NCBI RefSeq assembly: GCF_001613305.1
Contig: NZ_BDCC01000007.1
Span: 124,001-188,000 of the forward strand
From: Nocardia vaccinii NBRC 15922
Lineage (GTDB): Bacteria > Actinomycetota > Actinomycetes > Mycobacteriales > Mycobacteriaceae
Length of the DNA stretch: 64,000 nucleotides
Direction of reading: 5' to 3'
The notes beneath the pieces were generated by a model. The model had not been told where the DNA came from and did no database searches. It worked only from the letters and a program-made list of their open reading frames with translations. Position numbers and translations under genes: made by a program. Positions 44,840 to 52,431 of the stretch are shown in pieces; within the stretch, counting starts at the first letter, position 1, and each line of letters opens with the position of its first letter.

Positions 44840-45697
44840 TCAGCGTCCGCGTGTCGCTCGGATAACCCCGACGAGGTCTGAAGCCAGGAAACTGATGGCG
44901 ACGGCGACCTGCTCGGGATCGCCGACCGCCTCTTCAGTGCGGCCAGCCATGACGGAACCAATAGCGTCGGGGCCTGCTGCGAACAACTCGTGGAGATGAT
45001 CGACTGCCTCGCTAGTCACGGTACTGCTGATCTCGTCGACGAGTAGAACGGCGAAGGAGGCGCGCAGTCGCTCGGTTGGGACCGCCACCAGGATCCGATA
45101 GACGTCGTGAGCATCCTTGTCCTGGAGTCGACTTGGCGATTCGAGGCGTTCGGTGATCTTGTGGCACTTGGCTACGATCAGTGCCGCAGGCCCTGCCACA
45201 AGCGCTGTGGTCGATCGGGTGTCGTGGGGATCGAGCGACGGGACGGTCATCTCGCTGTGGTCGACGATTGCTGCTTCCAGGCCGCGAGAGCGCCGCATTG
45301 CCATCTTGTTGTGGGGTGGCGCGACCACGCTGCGCTTGCCTGGTTTCCCTGGTCCTGCAAGGGCTTCCGGGACCATGATGTCAACGGGAATACCGTCGGC
45401 ACTTACCCAGGCGCCTGGCTGTGGCTGTTCGCGGTTGTACTCGAAGCGCGCTTTCCGCATGGCTGCGTCAATCGTCGGGTCTTGTCCGAGGCCACGGGTG
45501 TCGATCGCAACATCGGCATCCTTGGTGGCCTCGGCGATCGCGACGGGTGCGTCGCCAGTATGCAGGTAGACGGCCTGGGCCCCGACGACGATCACCGAGT
45601 CGCGGTGCTCGTCGAGTGCGTCGAGGGCGTCGAGTAGTACGGTGCGCGTGCGGACGAGCAGATCGAACGGCTCAGGAGTGGCGCCAGGATTGTTCAT
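44840..45697 (-). CDS. nucleotidyltransferase-fold protein, AbiEii-like toxin candidate
   Basis: A 285-residue protein with a nucleotidyltransferase-like start: VVGAQAVYLHTGDAP followed by KDADVAIDTR, where the two Asp match the DxD metal site, and VDIMVPEAL with the third acidic residue. It overlaps the AbiEi-like antitoxin candidate by 26 bp and has GGAGAAGA before ATG 45697. Type IV AbiE systems pair an AbiEi regulator with an AbiEii nucleotidyltransferase that stops growth when phage infect. The gene order here (AbiEi-like first) agrees. Sequence is divergent, so activity is inferred. Confidence 0.7.
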   Translation of the reverse strand: MNNPGATPEPFDLLVRTRTVLLDALDALDEHRDSVIVVGAQAVYLHTGDAPVAIAEATKDADVAIDTRGLGQDPTIDAAMRKARFEYNREQPQPGAWVSADGIPVDIMVPEALAGPGKPGKRSVVAPPHNKMAMRRSRGLEAAIVDHSEMTVPSLDPHDTRSTTALVAGPAALIVAKCHKITERLESPSRLQDKDAHDVYRILVAVPTERLRASFAVLLVDEISSTVTSEAVDHLHELFAAGPDAIGSVMAGRTEEAVGDPEQVAVAISFLASDLVGVIRATRGR

Positions 45698-46760
45698 TCT
45701 TCTCCATCCAGTTGAGCAGTTCTGTTGCTTCCGAAGGCGCCCGGCCTGGCCCATGGATTAGGTCGGTGGCGACCTGAGTCGGAGCAGCGATCCTCAGATC
45801 GTCCAGCGCTACCTCACTTCGGGAGAGAAGGACAGGGTAGGCCGGTGCGGCCAGCAGCACGTTGACTCCGGTGTCGGTAGCCCGCAATCCCCAAGCTGCA
45901 GCGGCACTCTCGGGGTCTTGGGCATAAATCATCGCCGAGCGAGGCGGGGCGTAAGACTCCCACGCCGCGGCGGCAATCGATCCGGTGACGGCGTAGTCGG
46001 AGACTTCTGAGCTACGCACGATATCGAGGAACGCCGGCAGGCCCCGCGGTGCGATCCATCGGGTGATCGTGTTGGTGTGCAGGAACTGGTAGTCCTCGCT
46101 CCAACGGCGTAGCAGCGCAACCCAGTCCGGCACCTTGATGGTGCTGCGCTCGCGGGTGATCAGGGCTTCCTGTTCAAGGAAGTCGAGGACTCGATACGCC
46201 GAGCCGGTCGCGACATCCGAGGCGTCGACCAATTGGCGGATCTTCCACGGCCTCGCGAAATCGAGCAGCGCGCGGACCACTTTTGCGGCAGGTTCGCCCT
46301 GCAAGGTGGCGCGCGGCCGGCCGGGGCCACGCCATGGATCGGTGTCAGCGCCTACGGCGGAGATGAACACGGCCTCTGCGTCGGAGCGAATCAGCAGGTT
46401 GCCCGTCGCGTCAGCGTAGGAGATGTGTGCTTCTTCCAGGCGGCGGCGCGTCGATGCTGACAGGTACCGCGCGACCAGCATGCCGCCGCTGCCGGGCTCG
46501 CGGGAGGTGGCGGCATCGAGTTGTTCACGTATCCGATCGACATCGTGTGCACGCACGACGTTCTTGGCCTCGACGAGAAGAACGCTGACCAGCCGTCCGG
46601 GAGCATACAGCCTGAACATGGCGTCGTAGCCCGCGTCCTTGGGGAGAAAGCCCTGAACATTGAGGTCCCAGGAAGGTGGTAGCCGGCTGCCGATGGCGGT
46701 CGCAGCAGCGGTGATTGCCTCTCTTTCATTGCGCGGCGGCTCCGTCTTCATAGCAACCAT
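45672..46760 (-). CDS. AbiEi-like antitoxin/regulator candidate
   Basis: A 362-residue protein. Residues about 55-120 have a nuclease-like strand-helix pattern (LLVEAKNVVRAHDVDRIREQ, ISYADATGNLLI), then a winged helix (IRQLVDASDVATGSAYRVLDFL, about residues 165-215) and a C-terminal domain like AbiEi (SDYAVTGSIAAAAWESYAPP... ATQVATDLIHGPGR). Known AbiEi proteins repress their own promoter through inverted repeats; matching repeats lie at 46760-46814. TATTAT ends 6 nt before ATG 46760 and no ribosome site is present, so the mRNA may be leaderless. Confidence 0.72.
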   Translation of the reverse strand: MVAMKTEPPRNEREAITAAATAIGSRLPPSWDLNVQGFLPKDAGYDAMFRLYAPGRLVSVLLVEAKNVVRAHDVDRIREQLDAATSREPGSGGMLVARYLSASTRRRLEEAHISYADATGNLLIRSDAEAVFISAVGADTDPWRGPGRPRATLQGEPAAKVVRALLDFARPWKIRQLVDASDVATGSAYRVLDFLEQEALITRERSTIKVPDWVALLRRWSEDYQFLHTNTITRWIAPRGLPAFLDIVRSSEVSDYAVTGSIAAAAWESYAPPRSAMIYAQDPESAAAAWGLRATDTGVNVLLAAPAYPVLLSRSEVALDDLRIAAPTQVATDLIHGPGRAPSEATELLNWMEKNEQSWRHS

Positions 46761-46814
46761 GTTCAGATAATACCTTGATTCCGTTCCGTACGGAGACGGC
46801 ATATTTACTGAACA
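46760..46814. promoter_or_regulatory. inverted repeat/promoter of the AbiE-like pair
   Basis: TGTTCAGATAATA (46760-46772) and TATTTACTGAACA (46802-46814) are inverted copies (11 of 13 match). The left copy, read on the minus strand, supplies a TATTAT -10 box just before ATG 46760. A TCCGTACGGA palindrome lies between them. This fits autorepression by the AbiEi-like protein. Confidence 0.5.
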
Positions 46815-46847
46815 TTGCCGGGTATCGTGAGCGGTGCTTCTGCTTGC

Positions 46848-49097
46848 TCACGGCGGCGCGGGCCCCGCGCCAGGCGCTATGTGCGCGCATACTCGGCCGA
46901 GCGAAGCGCTGTGTGCGCAGCGTACGCAGTCAGCCCGCGGTAGGGCCTTTTTAGTGGTCGGATCGATATATGTACAAACCGGGTACATGATGCGTCGCGG
47001 AAAGGCCGCACGGTCTTCGGTGGCCCCAAGGAGTTGGTCGGCGCTACTGCCAGTTGCGCGGACGTAGTTGTACGCAGATGCCGTGCTCTGGTGCACAAGG
47101 TGCCCATACGCGGATTCGGTTTGCGAGTTGTGCGCAGTCGGCTGATCGCTGACCGCCGGTACCACGGTGTGGAGTCCAAATCGGTTGAGGAGCCATGCGT
47201 GCCAGACGGCGCGTTGGCGTTTGTGCTGTGCGATGCGCTCCATGCGGGCCTGCGGGAGGTTGTGTGCGAGGGCAATTCTGTCGAGATGCACTGGGCCGAC
47301 GGTAATCTGGCCGTGTCGATGATTTAGCAATCCGGCGGTGGTGAGGCTTGCGAGGGCCGAATATCCTGCGCTGCGGCTGATTTTGGCGGCTGCTATCGCG
47401 TCGGCTGGGGTAGTGAGGCCGCAGTGTGCGACGGCATCGTAGAGCCTGCGACAGTGCAGTCCGATTACGCTCCATGCCTCGTGAACGGGGGCGATCCGCG
47501 CGCGCTGAACCTCGGTCGGACCAGGCCGTACTCGGCGGCCGTTGATGCTTGGGAGCACGAGTGCGTGCTGATCGGCCAGCACCCCTGCGCCGCGGCGGAT
47601 CCGTAAGATCGGCGAGCCCGGTAGGTCTCGCAGGTCACGCAATAGCTGCCATACCGTTGTCTCGGAGAGGCAGGCCATGATCGACAGCGAACGTCCGCCG
47701 ACTTCGACAACGGGGACTCCGCGCACCACGCCGCCGGCCGCGACGGAAGCGTGAGCCAGACCTTGTAGCAGGGCGAGGATCGTGTGTCGTCGAGGTGAGC
47801 CTGGCCATTGCGCGTCCACCCACATTGTCGCTGCAGCAAGCCATTCGGTTTGTTTTCGCGCGCGTGATGGTTCCCCCCGCCACCCCCCTGTGTGCTCTGG
47901 AATCTTGTGCGCGCCAGGTAGGAATTCGGGGGCGTTGCGCGCGGCCCAGCTGCAGACTTTGGCCCAGTCGCGGTGTAATGCGTCGGAAGCGCCGTGCTTG
48001 CCGTATCGGTCGTAGGAGGCCCAGAGCCCTGCCCAATCGCCTCCGGCGGGCGGCAGTTGACGATGAATGTCGGCGAGGGTATAGCCGCGCAGTACCGCGG
48101 CTGTAAGGACGGATTGGCGGGCGGCCGACCGGTCGAGTCGTCCGTCGGGTGCGCGCCAGCGTCCGTCGGGTGAGCCGGTGCCGTCGACGGCAAATGCGCG
48201 CACTGTGCGCGGCATTGGTGTCTGGAGTCGGAACTGCGCGCGCAGCCGTGCCTGCTTACCGTCGCCTTCCCATAGGTGGAGATGTCCGGTCGGCAGTGTG
48301 CGCGTGGTGCGCGGTGTGTGCACTGGTTGTGTGCGCATTGTGCGCACAGACGTGCTGTCCTTGGCTGCGGTGGTACGAGGTTCGAGGCTGGCGAGGAGTT
48401 CGGTCAGCCGGGCTAGAAATCCTGGCGCTGATCGGATGGTGAAGGCGTCGACTGCATCATCGAGGCTGCCGAGCAGGATTCGGAATCCGCCTTCCCGGGT
48501 GCGAGATCCGGGTGGGGTGATGCATCCGGTAGAGGGATTCAGCATCGGGGTGATGTCGAGGGAGTCCAGCTGGGTCGCAAGTAGCCGCAGGATCGGCTCG
48601 ATCTGGTCGCGGCGGACCTCCGTGTCGATCGGTAGCGGCACGAGCACGTGGCATCCACCGCTGGTGCTGCGGTCGACGACCGCGCGGCCGCCAGACTGTC
48701 CGATCCAGTCCAGGCACTGCCGCACATCGGTGATGACGACATCTGCGCTGCAGTGGCGGGCATCGAAATCCAGTGCCAGTACACGTGTTTTGCCGCGCAC
48801 ATACAACGGAACCGCGGCGGGCAGATCGGGTAGATCACGTGTAAGGCGTTGCGCTCGTGAGCGGTACGCCTGTAAGTCGGAATCTCGCAAGCGCATCGAT
48901 CCACGTGCAGCCAGCAGGGTCGCCAACCGCCAGATCCGTTGTGCCTGACTCTTGGTATAGGTGTAATCAATTGCAGCGGAGATCAATTCATCAAATCCGG
49001 GCAGCGCAGAGCGTGGTTGGCGGGGCTGAATATCGCTGTATCCGGCCGCTATTGCGGCCGTTGCCGCGCCTGAGCTACCCTCGAACGTGCAACGCAT
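46848..49097 (-). CDS. replication protein of the archaeo-eukaryotic primase (AEP/Prim-Pol) type
   Basis: A 749-residue Rep-like protein. The AEP catalytic signs are VLALDFDAR (DxD metal site) at about 105-113 and TSGGCHVLVPLP (the sxH-like segment) near 145. Downstream there is a helical linker, and from about 430 a winged-helix-rich region (LSETTVWQLLRDLRDLPG, SRSAGYSALASLTTAGLL) suited to origin binding. It resembles replication initiators of actinobacterial integrative elements and plasmids. ATG 49097 has GAAGG 7 nt upstream. The DUF2637-type transfer gene precedes it on the same strand. Confidence 0.8.
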   Translation of the reverse strand: MRCTFEGSSGAATAAIAAGYSDIQPRQPRSALPGFDELISAAIDYTYTKSQAQRIWRLATLLAARGSMRLRDSDLQAYRSRAQRLTRDLPDLPAAVPLYVRGKTRVLALDFDARHCSADVVITDVRQCLDWIGQSGGRAVVDRSTSGGCHVLVPLPIDTEVRRDQIEPILRLLATQLDSLDITPMLNPSTGCITPPGSRTREGGFRILLGSLDDAVDAFTIRSAPGFLARLTELLASLEPRTTAAKDSTSVRTMRTQPVHTPRTTRTLPTGHLHLWEGDGKQARLRAQFRLQTPMPRTVRAFAVDGTGSPDGRWRAPDGRLDRSAARQSVLTAAVLRGYTLADIHRQLPPAGGDWAGLWASYDRYGKHGASDALHRDWAKVCSWAARNAPEFLPGAHKIPEHTGGWRGEPSRARKQTEWLAAATMWVDAQWPGSPRRHTILALLQGLAHASVAAGGVVRGVPVVEVGGRSLSIMACLSETTVWQLLRDLRDLPGSPILRIRRGAGVLADQHALVLPSINGRRVRPGPTEVQRARIAPVHEAWSVIGLHCRRLYDAVAHCGLTTPADAIAAAKISRSAGYSALASLTTAGLLNHRHGQITVGPVHLDRIALAHNLPQARMERIAQHKRQRAVWHAWLLNRFGLHTVVPAVSDQPTAHNSQTESAYGHLVHQSTASAYNYVRATGSSADQLLGATEDRAAFPRRIMYPVCTYIDPTTKKALPRADCVRCAHSASLGRVCAHIAPGAGPAPP

Positions 49098-49117
49098 TTG
49101 CAGCCTTCGGGTTGTAG

Positions 49118-49139
49118 GCCCCCAGTTCCCGCTGGGGGC
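49118..49139. terminator. strong hairpin between the transfer gene and rep
   Basis: GCCCCCAG (49118-49125) pairs with CTGGGGGC (49132-49139) around a 6-nt loop; TTTGTTCT follows on the plus strand. As a terminator it would act on plus-strand transcripts, although the flanking genes are minus strand, so it could instead end an antisense RNA or control rep expression, or be part of an origin. Confidence 0.45.
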
Positions 49140-49240
49140 TTTGTTCTGTATTGGGTTATCCGCTTGCTCTAGGTGAGAGCAGGCTCGCCGGGCCGCTGCG
49201 GCTTATGGTTGGACCTTTGCGGCCGGGCGAGCACTGCGGG

Positions 49241-50605
49241 TCATGCGCTTTGGGTAATCACCTCCTCTCCGGTGTTTGTGGTGGTCCGGAAGCCGAATTC
49301 GCGGGCTCTGCCGATGGCGCGGTCGATCGTCGATCGTGTGTAGGGTTTTCCTATAGTCGTGGTCATCTGGGTAGCGATGACGTGGGCGCTTGCGCCGGTC
49401 TGGGCGATCTGCAGCACCATCACCAGATCGTCCTTACTGAGTGTCCTGGTCTCCTTGCGCATCACGAGCTGATGCGCGATCCGCTCACACTGGTCCAGCG
49501 TCACAGTTCCCGTATCGTCTGCGGCGGAAGCGAACTCACTTCCGACCTCTGACGGACGTTCGCGAATATCGCCGGTTGGTCCGGCATCCAACGCTGATCC
49601 TGTCGCGGCGGAGTGCGACACCCTGTGGGGAGACGGACCGTGACGCACAGCCGTAGGCGCGGGGGTAAGGGCCCGGGTGTCGGAGAGATCCGTGGAGGAC
49701 AATCGATCGCCTGAGACTGTGGTCGTCTTCGGGTGGTGAAGATCGATCAAAGTCGCGTACCTGCTAGCCAACCAGGAATGTATCCACATGCAGACAACGA
49801 CCATTGTGGGGGCGACCGTATCGACTGCGGCCCAACCCCAGTCGGCCGAGATCAGATGCGGACCCGCGTTGAGTCCGACAGTTAATAGTAAAAGCCCAGC
49901 GCCGATCAGGGGGACTCTGCTGCGATTGATCTCATGTCCGGACTCGGCTGCAGTGCTCGACAACTGCATGATCGCCGCGATCGGCAACGAGATCATGCCC
50001 TCGAAGGCGAAGCTGGTGACCCACAAGGCCCACCAGGTCAGTCCGGCAGGCCCGCTGTGGTCGGGCTGAAGGTTGCGCCCGACATTCACTGCGCTCCAAA
50101 CCATTCCAATGCCCATTGCGAACCGAAGGCTTCGCGACATCCACGTCATCCGGCGGTACAACCGTCCGATGACTGCGTCCGGGCTTGTCGCGCGGCAGCG
50201 CTCAGCCACCGCGTCGGCATGCCATCGTTTCTCCCGCTCGTCTCGTCGGCGTGACCGGGCCTCCGCTCTGAGTGAGCGAAGTTCCATCGTCTGCTCCCAC
50301 CGGAAACTGCGTTTCCGCAAGCGCCGCTGTCGAGCACGCATCCATTCGTGAAGGTCACGCTCCGCAGCGATCTCGTCCTCGGTCAACTCCTCGTACAGAG
50401 CGGGTTCGTATTGGTAGCCGACGTGAGCCTTTGCTCGGGCCACACGCTCCGCGAGTCCTTCGTCCGGCTCATTCGATTTTCGAATCTGACCGTGCCGGCC
50501 GCGTAAACCCATTGGCGCGGTGGACGAGGAGTCCGTCCGGGATGTGGCACTCGCCTTCGCTGCATTGTCGGCTGGCGCTGTGTGCGGGTCGTCGAGCTTC
50601 ACCAC
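49241..50605 (-). CDS. DUF2637-type plasmid transfer/spread membrane protein
   Basis: A 454-residue protein of the kind found beside rep in actinobacterial integrative conjugative elements. The N-terminal 150 residues are charged helices (Arg/Glu-rich). Residues about 155-290 hold four hydrophobic segments with short loops (DUF2637-like). The C-terminal 80 residues contain an HTH-like part (SKDDLVMVLQIAQTGASAHV, then RSTIDRAIGRAREFG). GTG 50605 (or 50602) is taken as start because of GAGGGGGGAAGC. Its role may be intramycelial spread or control of transfer; a Spd-like function is inferred from position. Confidence 0.7.
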   Translation of the reverse strand: MVKLDDPHTAPADNAAKASATSRTDSSSTAPMGLRGRHGQIRKSNEPDEGLAERVARAKAHVGYQYEPALYEELTEDEIAAERDLHEWMRARQRRLRKRSFRWEQTMELRSLRAEARSRRRDEREKRWHADAVAERCRATSPDAVIGRLYRRMTWMSRSLRFAMGIGMVWSAVNVGRNLQPDHSGPAGLTWWALWVTSFAFEGMISLPIAAIMQLSSTAAESGHEINRSRVPLIGAGLLLLTVGLNAGPHLISADWGWAAVDTVAPTMVVVCMWIHSWLASRYATLIDLHHPKTTTVSGDRLSSTDLSDTRALTPAPTAVRHGPSPHRVSHSAATGSALDAGPTGDIRERPSEVGSEFASAADDTGTVTLDQCERIAHQLVMRKETRTLSKDDLVMVLQIAQTGASAHVIATQMTTTIGKPYTRSTIDRAIGRAREFGFRTTTNTGEEVITQSA

Positions 50606-51053
50606 GCTTCCCCCCTCGACGAGAATGCCCAAGCGGTCAAGGGGGCGTTCAGCAAGCTCGTCTTCGTCGACTCCGCTGACCTGGCAGAGGCGATATCACT
50701 CCTGCGCGGTCCCGTGAGCCGATGCAGTGACTCGGGTGGCGATGGATTGCTAATAGATTGCTGAACTGAAAGACTCGCCGGTGCAGTTTCGTCGCGACAC
50801 GCCGGGAGATGCGGTCGGTAGATCCGCGGAGAGTGTCGGCCAAGAGGTCCCACACCCGAGTAGCTCATTGGCTCCCCGCCGCGCCGCGAAGCTCGCGCGC
50901 GGCAACTAGACCTCTCCCGTAATTCTCCCGTGGTTCGAGCGGGAACTGCGGGGATACTCCGGGATGGCGGTTCGTCGTCATTCGACGAAAATCGCCTAGC
51001 TACAAGGGTTTTCCGGGATAGTGCGGGAACTGTAGGGAATCCGCGATCAGTGA
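50606..51053. other. intergenic region with repeats beside the attachment site
   Basis: No supported gene. Direct repeats GCGGGAACTGCGGGGA (50939-50954) and GCGGGAACTGTAGGGA (51023-51038) match at 14 of 16 positions, and an inverted pair of CTCCCGT units lies at about 50912-50930. Close to the tRNA-like core at 51055 these look like integrase arm or excisionase sites. No integrase gene is present. Confidence 0.4.
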
Positions 51054-51054
51054 C

Positions 51055-51088
51055 CAGAAGGTTAGGGGTTCGAATCCCTTCGGGCGCG
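51055..51088 (+). other. attR-like copy of the tRNA-Arg(ACG) 3' end
   Basis: The segment holds the complete T-arm (AGGGG, TTCGAAT, CCCTT) and the 3' acceptor strand CGGGCGC of a tRNA, preceded by CAGAAGGTT, which matches the 3' half of actinobacterial tRNA-Arg(ACG) from memory. The 5' half is absent. Integrative elements that enter the 3' end of a tRNA leave such a copy at the far end; with this orientation the element lies to the left and the intact tRNA would be beyond the left edge of the window. Confidence 0.65.
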
Positions 51089-51089
51089 C

Positions 51090-51713
51090 TGGTAGGAGGC
51101 CCTTTTCGCTCGTCGCGGAAGGGGCTTCTTCCGTTCCGGTGTGCGAACGGGTTGGGCGTCGCCTCAGTTTCCGGGTGGTGCCGCTGAGGTTTGTGATGGC
51201 CGTGCTGTCCGAGGCGCCTGAACGGATCCGTTGGATCGGTGCTGCCACGATGCTACCGGGCAGACGGCCTGTTCCCGTGACGCGGCTTGTCGAGGTGTGC
51301 TTTCTCGTAATAGTCGCAGTTGGAAGGTGTTTGGCTGTGTAGTGGTGATTCGGTGATCTCGAACCGATGGCAGCTGCAGCGATCGTGTAATGAAGACGCC
51401 AGCGGATCGGCATTGGCGACAGTTTGCCGGGGGCGAGTGCGCGTGGCGCGGCGTGAGCAGGTTGATCGCATAGCGCATCGTGGAGCAAATCGGAAGGCTG
51501 AGACGTTCGAGTGGATCGCCTGCCACGCAGCTCAGAGGCAAGCTATCCACCTGTCTGCGAGGCCGTTAGGCCGCTGACTGTCGGTCGATGCTCGAAACCG
51601 TGTGCAGGTCGGTTTGGTTGTTGACCACCACAGCTCGGCGTCGGGTCTGTGAGTGACCGCGATGATCGGGGCCGCGCCCTGAGCGCACGCCTGACTACCT
51701 GCCGCTGAAGCAG
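51090..51713. other. no gene seen
   Basis: Several long frames are present on both strands, but none has a ribosome site or coding-like third positions. Nothing else recognised. Confidence 0.35.
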
Positions 51714-52100
51714 ATGTCTCGCAAGCGAATTCCGACGTTGCGACGGCCGGATCGGTTATGGTTCGCCATCGCCGGGCTTGCCGTCGAGGACGCGATCGGG
51801 ATCGCGGTCGTCGTCGATGGGCACGAGCATCGGAAATCGATCGGCTTCGAATTCGGCACGAAACCTTGCTACTTTCGTGGTCTTGTCGATGCTGCTGACG
51901 TCGGCGTGCTGGTCGCGTCATCTCCTACCCATCCGAGTGAACTGGTCGGCCTGAGCGCTGTCTCGGTCGAAGCTGTGCGCGTGAGCTGGCTACGCGGGAT
52001 GCCGATTGAAACCGGCGAGATCGATCGCTGTTCACTATTAAAGTGCAGTAGAGTAGATCTACTGCACTTTAATGGTAGGTGGACCAATGGCCAAGCGTGA
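51714..52100 (+). CDS. uncharacterised 128-residue protein upstream of hipB
   Basis: Codons are coding-like until about 52030, giving a beta-rich soluble protein (FAIAGLAVEDAIGIAVVVDG, then GVLVASSPTHPSELVGL). The last 20 codons run through the HipBA operator palindrome, so the natural 3' end may be elsewhere. No family recognised. Start ATG 51714 has no strong ribosome site. Confidence 0.4.
   Translation: MSRKRIPTLRRPDRLWFAIAGLAVEDAIGIAVVVDGHEHRKSIGFEFGTKPCYFRGLVDAADVGVLVASSPTHPSELVGLSAVSVEAVRVSWLRGMPIETGEIDRCSLLKCSRVDLLHFNGRWTNGQA
52037..52073. promoter_or_regulatory. perfect palindrome, HipBA operator candidate
   Basis: ATTAAAGTGCAGTAGA (52037-52052) and its exact reverse complement TCTACTGCACTTTAAT (52058-52073) flank a 5-bp centre GTAGA. 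It ends 13 bp before hipB ATG 52087. HipB-type antitoxins repress their own operon by binding inverted repeats; a 16-bp perfect arm in GC-rich surroundings is very unlikely by chance. Confidence 0.75.
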
Positions 52101-52431
52101 AATTGCTCCGACCCGGGGGGCAGCCGATGCGTTGAGTGTGCTCGGTGCGCAGATCCGGCTTGCCAGGCATGACAAGAACTGGAGTGCTGCTGACTTGGCG
52201 GCGCGTGTCGGTGTGGGGCCGCGGACGATTACGGCCATCGAGCGAGGGGCGCCGGGGGTCGCTGTGGGCACAGTATTCAGTGCGGCCTCTGTTGTGGGGG
52301 TTCCGCTCTTCGCCGCGAGTGGTGACGAGTTGGCTCGGCTTCGCAGACGAGGGCAGGAGCGCGTTGCGCTGATCCCTGCTCGGGAATACCGGCCGCGTTC
52401 CAAGGGAGACGACGATGGCCTCGATTTCTGA
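52087..52431 (+). CDS. hipB: HipB-like antitoxin, XRE family
   Basis: A 114-residue protein with one XRE helix-turn-helix (residues about 20-75: LGAQIRLARHDKNWSAADLAARVGVGPRTITAIERG). ATG 52087 has AGGTGG at 6-nt spacing; an in-frame ATG 52072 lies inside the operator. The gene overlaps hipA by 17 bp, as usual for the pair. It should neutralise the HipA kinase and repress through the palindrome at 52037-52073. The Lys/Arg-rich C-terminus (YRPRSKGDDD) is longer than in E. coli HipB. Confidence 0.88.
   Translation: MAKREIAPTRGAADALSVLGAQIRLARHDKNWSAADLAARVGVGPRTITAIERGAPGVAVGTVFSAASVVGVPLFAASGDELARLRRRGQERVALIPAREYRPRSKGDDDGLDF

Noticed and set aside
48290..48370. Clustered TGCGCAC words inside rep resembling iterons
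   Set aside because: Spacing is irregular and they fall in coding sequence of Arg/Thr-rich repeats; insufficient for an origin call.
51055..51088. A complete tRNA-Arg gene
   Set aside because: Upstream sequence has no D-arm, anticodon arm or 5' acceptor strand; only the 3' part is present.
6129..51089. CRISPR arrays or insertion sequences
   Set aside because: No regularly spaced repeats of 25-40 bp and no transposase motif or terminal inverted repeats were seen.
51000..51488. Minus-strand frame containing PKGFEPLTFWS
   Set aside because: This string is a well-known artefact of translating the antisense of tRNA 3' ends and attachment sites; not a gene.
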